Shown: piece after piece, positions 48,787-58,018 of the stretch
Numbering within the stretch: the first letter of the stretch is position 1
Layout: the number at the start of each line of letters is the position of its first letter
Source: Polynucleobacter sp. 80A-SIGWE
GTDB taxonomy: Bacteria > Pseudomonadota > Gammaproteobacteria > Burkholderiales > Burkholderiaceae
Reading direction: 5' to 3'
NCBI RefSeq assembly: GCF_018882295.1
Contig: NZ_JACVOR010000001.1
Location: 496,001-560,000 of the forward strand
DNA length: 64,000 bases
Program-made: the position numbers and the translations under genes
Notes under the pieces: generated by a model
Databases searched by the model: none
Seen by the model: only the letters and a program-made list of their open reading frames with translations
Told to the model about the DNA's origin: nothing

Positions 48787-49725
48787 ATGGCAGTAAATCA
48801 GATGAATCGTAAGGGCATCATTTTGGCAGGAGGCTCTGGTACCCGCTTATATCCAGTGACTCAAGCTGTATCTAAGCAGCTCATGCCGGTCTATGACAAG
48901 CCTATGATCTATTACCCTTTGACGACGTTGATGCTTGCAGGCATTCGCGATATTTTGTTGATTTCTACACCGCATGACACGCCACGCTTTGCTGAATTGC
49001 TAGGCGATGGTTCTCAATGGGGTCTAAACATTGAATATTGTGTTCAGCCCTCTCCCGATGGATTAGCTCAAGCCTTTACTCTAGGTAAAAATTTTGTTGG
49101 GAATAATCCAAGCGCTTTAGTTCTTGGGGATAATATTTTTTATGGCCATGAATTAGTTGATCAACTCGATAGTGCTAATGAGCGTAGTGCTGGTGCGACT
49201 GTATTTGCTTACCATGTCACTGATCCAGAGCGTTATGGCGTAGTGGAATTTGATAAAGCTTACAAAGCGCTCTCGATTGAAGAGAAACCGCTAAAGCCGA
49301 GAAGTAGTTATGCCGTTACTGGCCTTTATTTCTATGACAATCAAGTATGTGATATCGCGTCATCGATTAATCCTAGTGCACGTGGTGAACTCGAGATTAC
49401 CGATGTTAACCGCGTATATCTTGAAAAGAATGAGCTCAGTGTAGAAATTATGGGCCGTGGTTTTGCTTGGCTCGATACTGGAACGCATGACTCCCTATTG
49501 GATGCTGCGGGTTTCATTGCCACCTTACAAAAGCGCCAAGGCTTGATGGTAGCTTGCCCCGAAGAGATCGCCTATCGCCAAGGTTGGATTAGCGCAGAGA
49601 CAGTTCAGAAAGTGGCCACCCAACTTAGTAAGAATAGTTATGGTCAGTACTTGAGCAAAATATTGAATGAGCTCAATACTTCCGCACAACCGGTTTCCTT
49701 ATCTCATAAGAAGATTGTTGGATGA
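48787..49725 (+). CDS. rfbA: Glucose-1-phosphate thymidylyltransferase
   Basis: About 312 residues from ATG 48787 (ATG 48805 is another option). It makes dTDP-glucose from glucose 1-phosphate and dTTP, the first step to dTDP-rhamnose. Motifs: [20 protein letters not shown] with the nucleotidyl-transferase signature, [29 protein letters not shown], and the later [17 protein letters not shown]. Allosteric-type RmlA length. Its end overlaps the rfbC start by 4 nt (ATGA), so the two are translationally coupled. Confidence 0.97.
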   Translation: MAVNQMNRKGIILAGGSGTRLYPVTQAVSKQLMPVYDKPMIYYPLTTLMLAGIRDILLISTPHDTPRFAELLGDGSQWGLNIEYCVQPSPDGLAQAFTLGKNFVGNNPSALVLGDNIFYGHELVDQLDSANERSAGATVFAYHVTDPERYGVVEFDKAYKALSIEEKPLKPRSSYAVTGLYFYDNQVCDIASSINPSARGELEITDVNRVYLEKNELSVEIMGRGFAWLDTGTHDSLLDAAGFIATLQKRQGLMVACPEEIAYRQGWISAETVQKVATQLSKNSYGQYLSKILNELNTSAQPVSLSHKKIVG

Positions 49726-50288
49726 GCACCCCTTTGAAGTTGCAAGTTACGTCCACGGCTATTCACGATGTATTGGTAATCGAACCTAAGGTATTTGGTG
49801 ATGAGCGCGGCTGGTTTACTGAATCCTTTAATGCTCAAGACTTTTCAGTGGCTACGGGTTTGAATGTGGAATTTGTTCAGGACAATCACTCTTTTTCACG
49901 GCAGTGGACATTGCGTGGTTTGCATTACCAGTTGGAGCAGACCCAAGGCAAACTGGTTCGTGTCGTTGCTGGTAGCGTTTTTGATGTTGCTGTTGATATT
50001 CGTAAAGATTCGCCTACATACGGTAAGTGGGTCGGTGTTGAGTTAAGCGCCCAAAACCATAAGCAAATGTGGATACCCGCAGGTCTAGCCCATGGTTTCT
50101 TGGTTTTATCGGAGACCGCAGAGTTTCTTTACAAAACTACAGATTACTATCACCCTCAAAGTGAGGCATGTTTAGTCTGGAATGATCCTCAGGTCAATAT
50201 CAAATGGCCTTTGCCAGAAGGCATTAGCCCTAATATGAATGCCAAAGATTCTGCTGGTTTATCGTGGGATGCTGCCCCTAAGTTTTAA
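49722..50288 (+). CDS. rfbC: dTDP-4-dehydrorhamnose 3,5-epimerase
   Basis: A 188-residue cupin-fold epimerase, third step of dTDP-L-rhamnose synthesis. Motifs: [19 protein letters not shown] (about 23-41), [20 protein letters not shown] (about 51-70, with the catalytic His), [20 protein letters not shown] (about 79-98), and [19 protein letters not shown]. Full length. Last gene of the rfbBDAC set; with it all four dTDP-rhamnose enzymes are present in order. waaC follows after 42 nt and may have its own promoter. Confidence 0.97.
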   Translation: MSTPLKLQVTSTAIHDVLVIEPKVFGDERGWFTESFNAQDFSVATGLNVEFVQDNHSFSRQWTLRGLHYQLEQTQGKLVRVVAGSVFDVAVDIRKDSPTYGKWVGVELSAQNHKQMWIPAGLAHGFLVLSETAEFLYKTTDYYHPQSEACLVWNDPQVNIKWPLPEGISPNMNAKDSAGLSWDAAPKF

Positions 50289-50318
50289 TTAAATTTAGGG
50301 GGTATTTTCAAAAGATAA

Positions 50319-50324
50319 GATAAT
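50319..50324 (+). promoter_or_regulatory. Candidate -10 box of waaC (leaderless)
   Basis: GATAAT, six bases before the waaC ATG. No Shine-Dalgarno sequence in between and no clear -35. Confidence 0.3.
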
Positions 50325-50330
50325 GCTCGC

Positions 50331-51362
50331 ATGAGCACTTCTCCCAAAATCCTGTTGGTAAAGTTATCCTCTCTTGGGGATGTCTTGCATAACTTGCCGA
50401 TTGTGTGGGACTTGCGTGCACGCTTACCAGACGCTCAAATTGATTGGGTTGTCGAAGAGGCTTACGTCCACTTACTTGAGCCTCTATTGTCTCGAGATAG
50501 TTTTCGAGGAATTGATCGCATCATTCCTTTTGGTTTACGCCGGTGGAAAAAAAATCTCCTTAGGCTGGCAACATGGCGAGAGTTTTTTGCGTTTAGAAAA
50601 ACACTTCAATCCACTACCTACGATGTATTGATCGAAACACAGGGCCTGCTTAAGTCCGCCATCGTATGCTCCCTAGCCAAAAAAAGTTCTGGCGCCGTGA
50701 TCGCAGGTCTTGCTAACGCAACAGAATTTTCTGGATACGAGCCTTTGGCTAGATCTTTCTATAACCAGTCAGTGCAGGTTCCTACGCAGTGCCATGCGGT
50801 CGATCGTTCACGTTGGGTGATGTGCTCAGCATTAGATTGGTCTTTGATAGAGCGGGGTGATGCGCCTCAGTTTTATCCATCAGAATTTATTGCAAATATT
50901 CCAAAAAGTTCTGTCGCAGGTTTATGCCCTCCTTATGTTTTGTGTTTTCATTCGACGGCAAGAGAAGCCAAGCGTTGGTCTAATAGCAATTGGATTGCGC
51001 TCGGTAAAGATTTATCTGCCAGGGGATATCAAGTAGTTTTCCCTTGGGGGAATGCCGCAGAAAAGGCAGTTAGCCAATTACTTGCCTCTCAGATTTCTGG
51101 GGCCCTAGTGCCACCAGCCTTTTCTATTGAAGAGGCCTTCTCAGTAATTTCTGGTGCGGCTTTAACGGTTGGGGTCGATACTGGCCTGACACATTTGGCA
51201 GCAGTACTTAATAAACCTACTGTCGAAATCTACTGTGACTCACCACGCTGGAAGACTGAGGGTTATTGGTCTGATCGAATATGTAACGTGGGTGATATTA
51301 AAAATCCGCCAAGCATTCAAGAAATTCTTGATGCATCTTTAAAGCTTCTGCAGCAAGCTTAA
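50331..51362 (+). CDS. waaC: Lipopolysaccharide heptosyltransferase I
   Basis: A 343-residue family 9 glycosyltransferase that adds the first L-glycero-D-manno-heptose to Kdo2-lipid A on the inner membrane's cytoplasmic side. The N-terminus ILLVKLSSLGDVLHNLPIVWDL and DAQIDWVVEEAYVHLL (about 35-50) are WaaC hallmarks, as are YDVLIETQGLLKSAI (about 98-112) and GVDTGLTHLAAVLNKPTVEIY (about 286-306). Full length. It ties the rhamnose and glycosyltransferase region to lipopolysaccharide core assembly. It converges on tolC with a 13-nt gap. Confidence 0.95.
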   Translation: MSTSPKILLVKLSSLGDVLHNLPIVWDLRARLPDAQIDWVVEEAYVHLLEPLLSRDSFRGIDRIIPFGLRRWKKNLLRLATWREFFAFRKTLQSTTYDVLIETQGLLKSAIVCSLAKKSSGAVIAGLANATEFSGYEPLARSFYNQSVQVPTQCHAVDRSRWVMCSALDWSLIERGDAPQFYPSEFIANIPKSSVAGLCPPYVLCFHSTAREAKRWSNSNWIALGKDLSARGYQVVFPWGNAAEKAVSQLLASQISGALVPPAFSIEEAFSVISGAALTVGVDTGLTHLAAVLNKPTVEIYCDSPRWKTEGYWSDRICNVGDIKNPPSIQEILDASLKLLQQA

Positions 51363-51375
51363 CTTCTAAGGTTTT

Positions 51376-52989
51376 TTAGCGCAGTAAAGTATTGATGGAT
51401 ATCAGATCTTCATCTGATAGTGCCGCGGCATGTGCCTTCAACTTGATGGCATTGAGAATGGTGTTGTAGCGTGCTTGCTGTAATTGCGAGCGAGTAGTGA
51501 TTACGGTATCCAATGCGATTAACACATCAATATTGATTAAGGTTCCCACCTGAAAACCCAACTTACTTGATTCAAGTGCTGAAGTGGATGAACGCTCTGC
51601 AGCTTCATAGGCCTTAACGCTTGCAAGTCCACCATAGAATCCAGTAAATGCTGTACGAGTACTTTGTGCCGCTGTGCGTCTCGCATTATCGAAATTGGCT
51701 TTTGCCGCATCTAGCAATGCAGCGTTTTGACGAATGAGTGAGCTGTTATAGCCCCCGGAGACTAAGGGGATAGTCATCTGCAGGGCAATCGTGTTGTTAT
51801 AAATATTGGTCTGTGACGGGGTTAAGCTATTGGCTGTTCCATTAGAGGTGTTGTAACCCGCTGTACCTACAAAATTGAGGGAGGGGTAGTTTAGTGCTTG
51901 AGAGGCTTTATAAGTGCTTTCGGCTAGGCTTACGGATAGCTGACTAGCTAGTACATTAAAGTTTGCAGTCTCTGCTTGGTTAATCCAGTCCTCTAGAGTT
52001 TGCCCTTTGGGCAACTGAGGATTAACGCTATCTGCAATCGGAATTCCATTTCCGTCTTTGGACTTAGTCCGAGGATCTTTGAGAACACCATCAATCTTGG
52101 CTTCTTTGACGAGTGGCTTTATAGCTCCTACAGGGCGACCCACTAACTGCTCTAAGACACCTCTTTTAACAATCAGATCTGCTTGAGCGGCGATTTCTTG
52201 AGAGTTCGCTAAATCCAGAGCAGCTTGTGCGGTATTGACATCGACAATGGTTGCCAGTCCAGCATCAAATTTGGCTTGAGCAATTTCTAATTGCTGTTTA
52301 ATTAAACCCTTTTTGTTGCGATAGAGCTCAACGTTGTCTTGGCTAGTAAGCGCATCAAAGTAGGCTTGGGATACGCGAATGATGAGATCTTGCTGCGCTA
52401 AGTAAAAACGCATGTCAGCAATTTTGGTATTTAAGTCACCCTGTTTGAAAGCCTCGAATGCAGCCATATTAAAAACAGGCTGAGTCAGCGTGACGGTATA
52501 GTTTTTTTGGTCATATACCCGAGATCCTGTATATGAGTTAGCCGGTTGATTGCCCGCAGTGTGTTGGTAATAACGCGTCCCACCAGGAACGGCTGAGGCT
52601 TGTGGCAATAAGAGGGATAAGCCCTGCCAATAGAGCTCTTTGCTGGCCTGATAGTTAAAGCGAGCAGCATTCAAAACGGGATCGCTAAATGCCGCTTCTT
52701 GGTATAGACGAATTAAATCAGTTGTTTGACTGTTTCCATTTGCGGCATTCGTACCAAGATTGGATGGTGCCGCGTTGTTCGGAATTGCTTGTTGGGGTAA
52801 GGGCGCCATCTGTGGCGGCATATCCAAGCCCACTAAAGACTGCGCGCTTACAGGAGTTGGCAATGAGGGCTTAGCGCCATTGGCGCTTTGTGCTAACGCG
52901 GTCGACGAATAGATCCCGAGTCCGAGCGCCTGACCCAGGATTAAACCAAAAGCGGTTAACTGAGGGAGGCGAAAGCGGGTCAATGTCAT
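51376..52989 (-). CDS. tolC: TolC-family outer membrane efflux protein
   Basis: A 537-residue outer membrane factor. The N-terminal signal peptide (about 1-34, ending ALAQS) is followed by an extra Pro/Ala/Asn-rich segment (about 35-90) before the first efflux repeat (LIRLYQEAAFSDPVLNAARF). Long helical repeats contain FDAGLATIVDVNTAQAALDLA and LGFQVGTLINIDVLIALDTV, the typical paired TolC motifs. TolC trimers form the exit duct for drug efflux and type I secretion. No inner-membrane pump or adaptor gene is adjacent. It diverges from uppP. Confidence 0.9.
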   Translation of the reverse strand: MTLTRFRLPQLTAFGLILGQALGLGIYSSTALAQSANGAKPSLPTPVSAQSLVGLDMPPQMAPLPQQAIPNNAAPSNLGTNAANGNSQTTDLIRLYQEAAFSDPVLNAARFNYQASKELYWQGLSLLLPQASAVPGGTRYYQHTAGNQPANSYTGSRVYDQKNYTVTLTQPVFNMAAFEAFKQGDLNTKIADMRFYLAQQDLIIRVSQAYFDALTSQDNVELYRNKKGLIKQQLEIAQAKFDAGLATIVDVNTAQAALDLANSQEIAAQADLIVKRGVLEQLVGRPVGAIKPLVKEAKIDGVLKDPRTKSKDGNGIPIADSVNPQLPKGQTLEDWINQAETANFNVLASQLSVSLAESTYKASQALNYPSLNFVGTAGYNTSNGTANSLTPSQTNIYNNTIALQMTIPLVSGGYNSSLIRQNAALLDAAKANFDNARRTAAQSTRTAFTGFYGGLASVKAYEAAERSSTSALESSKLGFQVGTLINIDVLIALDTVITTRSQLQQARYNTILNAIKLKAHAAALSDEDLISINTLLR

Positions 52990-53023
52990 CTAATTCGGGT
53001 ACTTTTCAATATGCCATGAAGTT

Positions 53024-53061
53024 TAAGGCTTATTTAGCTCAAGCGCTGGATTTAAGCCTTA
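53024..53061. repeat. 9-bp inverted repeat in the tolC/uppP divergent gap
   Basis: TAAGGCTTA (53024-53032) and TAAGCCTTA (53053-53061), separated by 20 nt. It lies between the divergent starts of tolC and uppP, where it could be a regulator site; nothing more can be read. Confidence 0.3.
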
Positions 53062-53096
53062 TTTTGCCAAATCCTAGGATCTACTTCATCTATCTA

Positions 53097-53102
53097 TAAA
53101 AT
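53097..53102 (+). promoter_or_regulatory. Candidate -10 box of uppP (leaderless)
   Basis: TAAAAT (overlapping TATAAA at 53095), seven bases before the uppP ATG. No Shine-Dalgarno sequence is evident. Confidence 0.35.
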
Positions 53103-53109
53103 TGCGCCT

Positions 53110-53961
53110 ATGGATCTAATTTTGCTAGCTAAAGCGGTAGTACTGGGGGTAGTGGAGGGCTTAACTGAGTTTCTGCCAATCTCCAGTACTGGTCACCTGA
53201 TTTTGGTTGGCGACTTACTCAATTTCAATGATGAGCGCGGGAAGGCTTTCGAGGTCATTATTCAGTTTGGTGCCATTCTGGCAGTCTGCTGGGAGTTCCG
53301 CGAAAAGCTTTGGAAAGTAGCCTCTACAGCTCGCACGAGCGCCATCTCGCGTCGATTTATCCTTAATCTATTGATCGCCTCAATTCCGGCAATGGGTTTA
53401 GCTTTCATATTCGGTAAGCATATTAAGGCCGTCCTATTTGCCCCTATTCCAGTAGCTAGTGCTTTCATCGTGGGCGCTTTGATTATTTTTTGGGCAGAAC
53501 GTCGCCAAACCAAACTCGCTAACTCAGTAGGTAAATCCTATATTCAGTCAGTAGATGACCTTACTCCAATGGATGCCCTAAAAGTTGGTCTTGCCCAGTG
53601 CGCCGCTTTAATCCCAGGAACTTCTCGCTCAGGTGCAACGATTATTGGTGGGATGTTGTTTGGCTTACCCCGTGCAGTGGCCACAGAGTTCTCCTTCTTC
53701 TTAGCTATTCCGGTAATCGGTGGAGCAACCGCATACGAATTGCTCAAACTTTGGAAAAATCCAGTTTCACTTTCAGGTGATTTTATTTGGGCTATTGTGA
53801 TTGGCTTTATTGCTGCTTTTATCTCAGCCTTCATTTGTGTGCGCTGGTTGATTCATTACGTTGCAGGACATAACTTCATCCCATTTGCTTGGTACCGAAT
53901 TGTCTTTGGTGTGCTGGTGTTGTTAAGTGCATATAGTGGTTTAGTTGCTTGGTCTCATTGA
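53110..53961 (+). CDS. uppP: Undecaprenyl-diphosphatase
   Basis: A 283-residue membrane phosphatase (BacA type) that regenerates undecaprenyl phosphate, the carrier for peptidoglycan and O-antigen units. Motifs: [20 protein letters not shown] (about 14-33) with the catalytic Glu pair region, and [20 protein letters not shown] (about 168-187), the second family signature with the essential Arg. About eight hydrophobic helices. Full length. It serves the same lipid cycle that the nearby O-antigen and peptidoglycan enzymes depend on. Confidence 0.96.
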   Translation: MDLILLAKAVVLGVVEGLTEFLPISSTGHLILVGDLLNFNDERGKAFEVIIQFGAILAVCWEFREKLWKVASTARTSAISRRFILNLLIASIPAMGLAFIFGKHIKAVLFAPIPVASAFIVGALIIFWAERRQTKLANSVGKSYIQSVDDLTPMDALKVGLAQCAALIPGTSRSGATIIGGMLFGLPRAVATEFSFFLAIPVIGGATAYELLKLWKNPVSLSGDFIWAIVIGFIAAFISAFICVRWLIHYVAGHNFIPFAWYRIVFGVLVLLSAYSGLVAWSH

Positions 53962-54001
53962 GATAAATTTACAAACATAAAAAAGATCGACTGGAATTCC
54001 C

Positions 54002-54460
54002 ATGGATGTCTCAATAGATGCAATTACTAACAATATTCAACTGGCCTTAGCCCCAGTATTTTTATTGACTGCTGTAGCCACATTAATTAATGCAATCTCT
54101 GCTCGCTTAGCGCGCTCCGTAGACCGTATGCGCGCTATTCAGCATCGAATTCAGGAGGGTGGCATTCAGGATCGAGAGATGCTCGCTCATATGATGAAAG
54201 AGGCGAATGAAGCAAAAGTCCGAGGTCGTCTTTGTACAGCTGCGATTTTCTTCGATGTACTTAGTGGCGTATTTATTTCTTTAACCGTCCTGGAACTATT
54301 TTTCTTTCAGGCGGGGGCAGTACGATCATTGCAGGCAACCTATGTCATTTGGACATTTGTACTGGGATTAATATCGTTCATGACCTCACTTTCGATTGTG
54401 CTGGGCGAAGTTGTTTATGCCTACCGCTCGGCTGGTTGGAATACACCTTTTCCAAAGTAA
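54002..54460 (+). CDS. DUF2721 family membrane protein
   Basis: A 152-residue protein with an N-terminal helix (about 16-32, [17 protein letters not shown]), the family motif [19 protein letters not shown] (about 34-52), and two C-terminal membrane helices (about 80-105 and 113-138). This pattern fits DUF2721, a family of unknown function widespread in bacteria. It lies 40 nt after uppP and 23 nt before trmB, so the three may be co-transcribed. No function is proposed. Confidence 0.75.
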   Translation: MDVSIDAITNNIQLALAPVFLLTAVATLINAISARLARSVDRMRAIQHRIQEGGIQDREMLAHMMKEANEAKVRGRLCTAAIFFDVLSGVFISLTVLELFFFQAGAVRSLQATYVIWTFVLGLISFMTSLSIVLGEVVYAYRSAGWNTPFPK

Positions 54461-54483
54461 TTCTTCATAAAGATAAGTATTTC

Positions 54484-55281
54484 GTGAATATCCCAAGAAC
54501 CGACCGTATTCGATCATTTGTTTTAAGAGCGGGCAGAACGACTGCTGGCCAACAACGCGCCATTGAGGAATTGGGCCCCCAGTTTTTGATTCCGTTTCAG
54601 GAATCTGTCCTGGATCTGCCGCAAGCCTTTAATGGTTCTTCGCGCCCCAAGATATTGGAGATTGGCTTTGGTATGGGTGAGACCACTGCCAAAATTGCCG
54701 CCCTGCGTGCTGAAGACGATTTCTTGGCAATTGAGGTACACCCTCCAGGAGTAGGCGCTTTGCTTAAATTGATTGGCGAGAACAATCTCGCCAATTTGCG
54801 TTTGATTCGTCATGATGCTGTTGAGGTTTTAGAAAAAATGATTGCTCCTGACTCATTAGATGGCATTCATATTTACTTTGCAGATCCATGGCATAAGAAG
54901 CGTCATCACAAACGTCGCTTGATTCAGGCGCAGTTCGTGAAACTATTGATCTCTCGTTTAAAGCCTGGCGCTTATTTACATCTCGCTACTGATTGGCATA
55001 ACTATGCCGAGCAAATGCTTTTAGTCTTAAATGCTGAATCAGATTTGATAAATACCTCTACTGAAAAAATGAGTATTGAAACTTTTTCAGCGGCCGATAT
55101 TGCTAGCGAGAGTGAGCTTGCCAAAGATTTCTTTAAAGAATTCAAGCCAACCCTTGAGCAACTCGATGCAAAGCATCCTGGATACGTTGAAAGACCTGCT
55201 TATAGGCCAACCACCAAGTTTGAAACCCGTGGTATTAAGCTAGGGCATGGCGTTTGGGACTTGGTCTACAAGAAAAAATAA
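54484..55281 (+). CDS. trmB: tRNA (guanine-N7-)-methyltransferase
   Basis: About 265 residues from GTG 54484. The open frame extends 45 residues upstream into the DUF2721 gene but without family similarity, so the GTG is preferred. TrmB makes m7G46 in tRNA variable loops with S-adenosylmethionine. Motifs: [18 protein letters not shown] (about 10-27), [16 protein letters not shown] (about 57-72), [20 protein letters not shown] (about 126-145), and [14 protein letters not shown]. It ends at a bidirectional terminator shared with gabD. Confidence 0.94.
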   Translation: MNIPRTDRIRSFVLRAGRTTAGQQRAIEELGPQFLIPFQESVLDLPQAFNGSSRPKILEIGFGMGETTAKIAALRAEDDFLAIEVHPPGVGALLKLIGENNLANLRLIRHDAVEVLEKMIAPDSLDGIHIYFADPWHKKRHHKRRLIQAQFVKLLISRLKPGAYLHLATDWHNYAEQMLLVLNAESDLINTSTEKMSIETFSAADIASESELAKDFFKEFKPTLEQLDAKHPGYVERPAYRPTTKFETRGIKLGHGVWDLVYKKK

Positions 55282-55296
55282 AGTAGGGATTACAAA

Positions 55297-55335
55297 AATA
55301 AAGCCACTCTTTTAGCTTAAATGAGTGGCTTTATT
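55297..55335. terminator. Bidirectional terminator between trmB and gabD
   Basis: Perfect 13-bp stem AATAAAGCCACTC (55297-55309) / GAGTGGCTTTATT (55323-55335), with a 13-nt loop. A-rich and T-rich ends serve both converging genes. Confidence 0.85.
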
Positions 55336-55351
55336 AGTTTCTGATCTTGGC

Positions 55352-56830
55352 TTAAAGACCAAGACAAACATATTTGAGCTCTAGATATTCATCCATGCCG
55401 TAGACGCTGCCTTCACGGCCTAAGCCGGACTGTTTAATCCCACCAAATGGACCAACCTCATTTGAGATGATTCCAGAGTTGACGCCCACAATGCCGTACT
55501 CAAGCGCTTCAGCAGCCTTCCAGATGCGGCCAATATCGCGGCTATAAAAATAGGACGCTAAGCCAAATTGGCTATTGTTAGCTAACCTGATTGCTTCCTC
55601 GTCACTTTCAAATGGAATGATCGGAGCAACTGGTCCAAAGGTCTCCTCGTGGGTGATGAGCATGTCATTAGTAACATTGGACAAAATAGTAGGCTCATAA
55701 AAAGTACCACCTAAAGGAGAGGGCTTGCCACCGGCAACGAGTTTTGCACCCTTGCTAATGGCATCAGCTACATGTCTTTCTACCTTCTCTAGGGCAGCCT
55801 GTTCAATCAGCGGTCCCTGGGTACTACCAGCTTCCATGCCATTGCCTACTTTGATGATTTCAATGGCTTTCGCAAACTTTTCGACAAACTCATCTTGAAC
55901 TTTTTTATGTACATAGAAGCGGTTCGCACAAACGCAGGTTTGACCGGAGTTGCGATATTTAGATGCCATTGCGCCCGAAACAGCCGCATCAATATCGGCA
56001 TCTTCAAAAACAATAAAGGGGGCATGACCACCGAGCTCTAGACCCAATTTCTTAACCGTAGGGGCGCATTGCGCCATTAAGATTCGCCCAACTTCAGTGG
56101 AGCCTGTGAATGACAGGTGGCGAACGGTAGGCGACGCACAGAGTGTCTTACCAATCGCAATAGATTCATCTGCATCCGCGGTAAGAATGTTAATCACACC
56201 AGCTGGCACACCAGCGCGCTGTGCGAGCTCTGCCAGTGCTAGTGCACTCAGTGGTGTGAGCTCGGCTGGCTTGATGACAATAGTGCAACCTGCTGCCATT
56301 GCTGGCGCAATCTTGCGTGTAATCATGGCGATAGGGAAATTCCAAGGTGTGATAGCAACGCACACCCCAATTGGCTGCTTCATAACGATCATGCGCTTAT
56401 CACTCCAAGTTGTACTTGGAATGGATCCAGCAACTCGTTTTGCTTCTTCAGCAAACCACTCTACAAAAGACGCGCCATAGGCTACTTCGCCAGCTGCTTC
56501 AGTTAACGGCTTGCCTTGCTCAAGAGTCATGAGGGTGGCTAGGTCTTGGGTATTCTGAATAATCAGATCAAACCATTTGCGCATTACATTAGCGCGCTCT
56601 TTTCCGGTTTTGCTCTTCCAGCTTTGAAAGGCATGCTCGGCAGCTTCAATTGCCCGCTCAGCATCGCTTGGCTCAAGATTACTGACATTCGCAATAAGCT
56701 CACCGGTAGCGGGATTGTGAACCGCAAAAGTTTTTCCTGAATTGGCTTTAAACCATTCACCGTTAATAAAAGCCTCTTCTTTAAATAGGCTTGGATCTTT
56801 GAGGAATTTGCGGATGTCAGTTTTCTGCAT
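55352..56830 (-). CDS. gabD: Succinate-semialdehyde dehydrogenase (NADP+)
   Basis: A 492-residue aldehyde dehydrogenase that oxidises succinic semialdehyde to succinate, usually in GABA breakdown. Motifs: ITPWNFPIAMITRKIAPAMA (about 160-179), LSFTGSTEVGRILMAQ (about 235-250), the catalytic Glu in LGLELGGHAPFIVFEDAD (about 258-275), the catalytic Cys in RNSGQTCVCANRFYVH (about 292-307), and ETFGPVAPI. The length and the N-terminal INGEWFKANSGKTFAVHNPATGE match GabD. No gabT is nearby. Related aldehyde substrates cannot be excluded. Confidence 0.9.
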   Translation of the reverse strand: MQKTDIRKFLKDPSLFKEEAFINGEWFKANSGKTFAVHNPATGELIANVSNLEPSDAERAIEAAEHAFQSWKSKTGKERANVMRKWFDLIIQNTQDLATLMTLEQGKPLTEAAGEVAYGASFVEWFAEEAKRVAGSIPSTTWSDKRMIVMKQPIGVCVAITPWNFPIAMITRKIAPAMAAGCTIVIKPAELTPLSALALAELAQRAGVPAGVINILTADADESIAIGKTLCASPTVRHLSFTGSTEVGRILMAQCAPTVKKLGLELGGHAPFIVFEDADIDAAVSGAMASKYRNSGQTCVCANRFYVHKKVQDEFVEKFAKAIEIIKVGNGMEAGSTQGPLIEQAALEKVERHVADAISKGAKLVAGGKPSPLGGTFYEPTILSNVTNDMLITHEETFGPVAPIIPFESDEEAIRLANNSQFGLASYFYSRDIGRIWKAAEALEYGIVGVNSGIISNEVGPFGGIKQSGLGREGSVYGMDEYLELKYVCLGL

Positions 56831-56908
56831 GATGGCGTCTCTTTGGTAAAAAAGTTATTTTTATTTTATCCCTCAGTGTAGTTTGGATTGTCTGCCAAGG
56901 CTATGGAC

Positions 56909-56947
56909 AAAAATAAACCCCCTGGATCTCTAGGAAGCGCAGGGGGT
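56909..56947 (-). terminator. Rho-independent terminator of the ribBX-ribH-nusB operon
   Basis: On the minus strand, stem ACCCCCTG / CAGGGGGT (plus coordinates 56940-56947 and 56917-56924) with a 15-nt loop, followed by TTATTTTT. It comes about 20 nt after the nusB stop. Confidence 0.8.
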
Positions 56948-56968
56948 GGAGTCTTAAGGATATTTTGA

Positions 56969-57478
56969 CTAACTAGCTTGAACCTCAGTGCTACGCAACT
57001 GTTGGGCTAGAAGGTCCAAGACGCCGTTGACGTATTTATGACCATCCGTACCGCCAAAAGTTTTCGCTAATTCCACAGCTTCATTAATAGCTACTTTGTA
57101 GGGAACGGCTAAATCAATAGCCAGTTCGTATGTGCCAATCAGGAGTGCAGCATGCTCTACAGGAGATAGTTCATTAATAGGGCGATCGAGTGCTGGGGTA
57201 ATGAGGCCCTCTAGCTCATCGGTACGCTCGAGAACACCAGCAAAAATACCTTGAAACAAATCATGTTGGCAGCGGCGAAAGCCAGGATCTTCAGCTAACT
57301 GCTTGGCGATTGCCGCAGCATTAGGAAGGCTACCAGCGCGGCGCATGACTAGACTTTGATATACACCTTGTAAAGCATACTCACGGGCGCGACGACGTGG
57401 CGTGAGTGAGCGCTTAGGTGCGCTGGGTGCACTCGGTGTGCCAGGTGCTACCTGTGGATTGGGGACGTTCTTATTCAT
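56969..57478 (-). CDS. nusB: Transcription antitermination factor NusB
   Basis: A 169-residue all-helical RNA-binding protein that, with NusE (S10), supports antitermination of rRNA operons. An extra Pro-rich N-terminus (about 1-24) is followed by RRRAREYALQGVYQSLVMR, HDLFQGIFAGVLER, LDRPINELSPVEHAALLIGT, and the C-terminal signature PYKVAINEAVELAKTFGGTD (about 130-149). It follows ribH by 8 nt. The ribH-nusB link is conserved across bacteria. A terminator follows. Confidence 0.95.
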   Translation of the reverse strand: MNKNVPNPQVAPGTPSAPSAPKRSLTPRRRAREYALQGVYQSLVMRRAGSLPNAAAIAKQLAEDPGFRRCQHDLFQGIFAGVLERTDELEGLITPALDRPINELSPVEHAALLIGTYELAIDLAVPYKVAINEAVELAKTFGGTDGHKYVNGVLDLLAQQLRSTEVQAS

Positions 57479-57486
57479 TTTGGAAA

Positions 57487-58002
57487 TTACTCTTCTGAAG
57501 GATTGATTTCAAAATCAATGTCTGGAGTGAGGGCTAAAGCCAAGTTAGCCATTTCAACAACAGCTCTTGCGCAGTCCGCACCTTTTACCTGAACGCGAAC
57601 CTGAGCTTGCTCGTCTGTTTCGCAGGTGAGAACACCGTTGGCGATTGGCAATCCAGACTCAAGGCAAACACGGGTAATTCCAGCACCAGATTCATTCGAC
57701 ACGAGTTCAAAGTGATAAGTCTCACCACGGATGATTGCGCCTAGTGCAACTAAGCCATCGAACTCACCTGTTTCAGCTAACTTTTGAAGTGCGAAGGGGA
57801 TTTCAAGTGCGCCTGGTACGGTTACCAGTTTGATATCGCTTTGGGAGACACCAAGCTTGATTAGCTCTTCAATGCAAGCGGTAGTCAGCGCAACACAATG
57901 CTCTTCATTAAAGCGTGCTTGCACAATGCCCACGCGCAGATCTTGTCCATTGAGGTCAGTAGCGAGTACGCCTACTGCAGATTCGTCATTACTTGTGTTC
58001 AT
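57487..58002 (-). CDS. ribH: 6,7-dimethyl-8-ribityllumazine synthase
   Basis: About 171 residues from ATG 58000-58002; an upstream in-frame ATG (58035) would overlap ribBX. It condenses the ribityl-pyrimidine with dihydroxybutanone phosphate in riboflavin synthesis, forming large capsids. Motifs: [12 protein letters not shown] (about 24-35), [18 protein letters not shown] (about 60-77), [20 protein letters not shown] (about 85-104, with the catalytic His), and [11 protein letters not shown]. It sits between ribBX and nusB in one operon. Confidence 0.95.
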   Translation of the reverse strand: MNTSNDESAVGVLATDLNGQDLRVGIVQARFNEEHCVALTTACIEELIKLGVSQSDIKLVTVPGALEIPFALQKLAETGEFDGLVALGAIIRGETYHFELVSNESGAGITRVCLESGLPIANGVLTCETDEQAQVRVQVKGADCARAVVEMANLALALTPDIDFEINPSEE

Positions 58003-58018
58003 ATTTTTTTGAAACTGC

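Noticed and set aside
54349-54483. Longer trmB frame starting inside the DUF2721 gene
   Set aside because: The 45 extra residues do not resemble TrmB; the GTG at 54484 gives normal family length.
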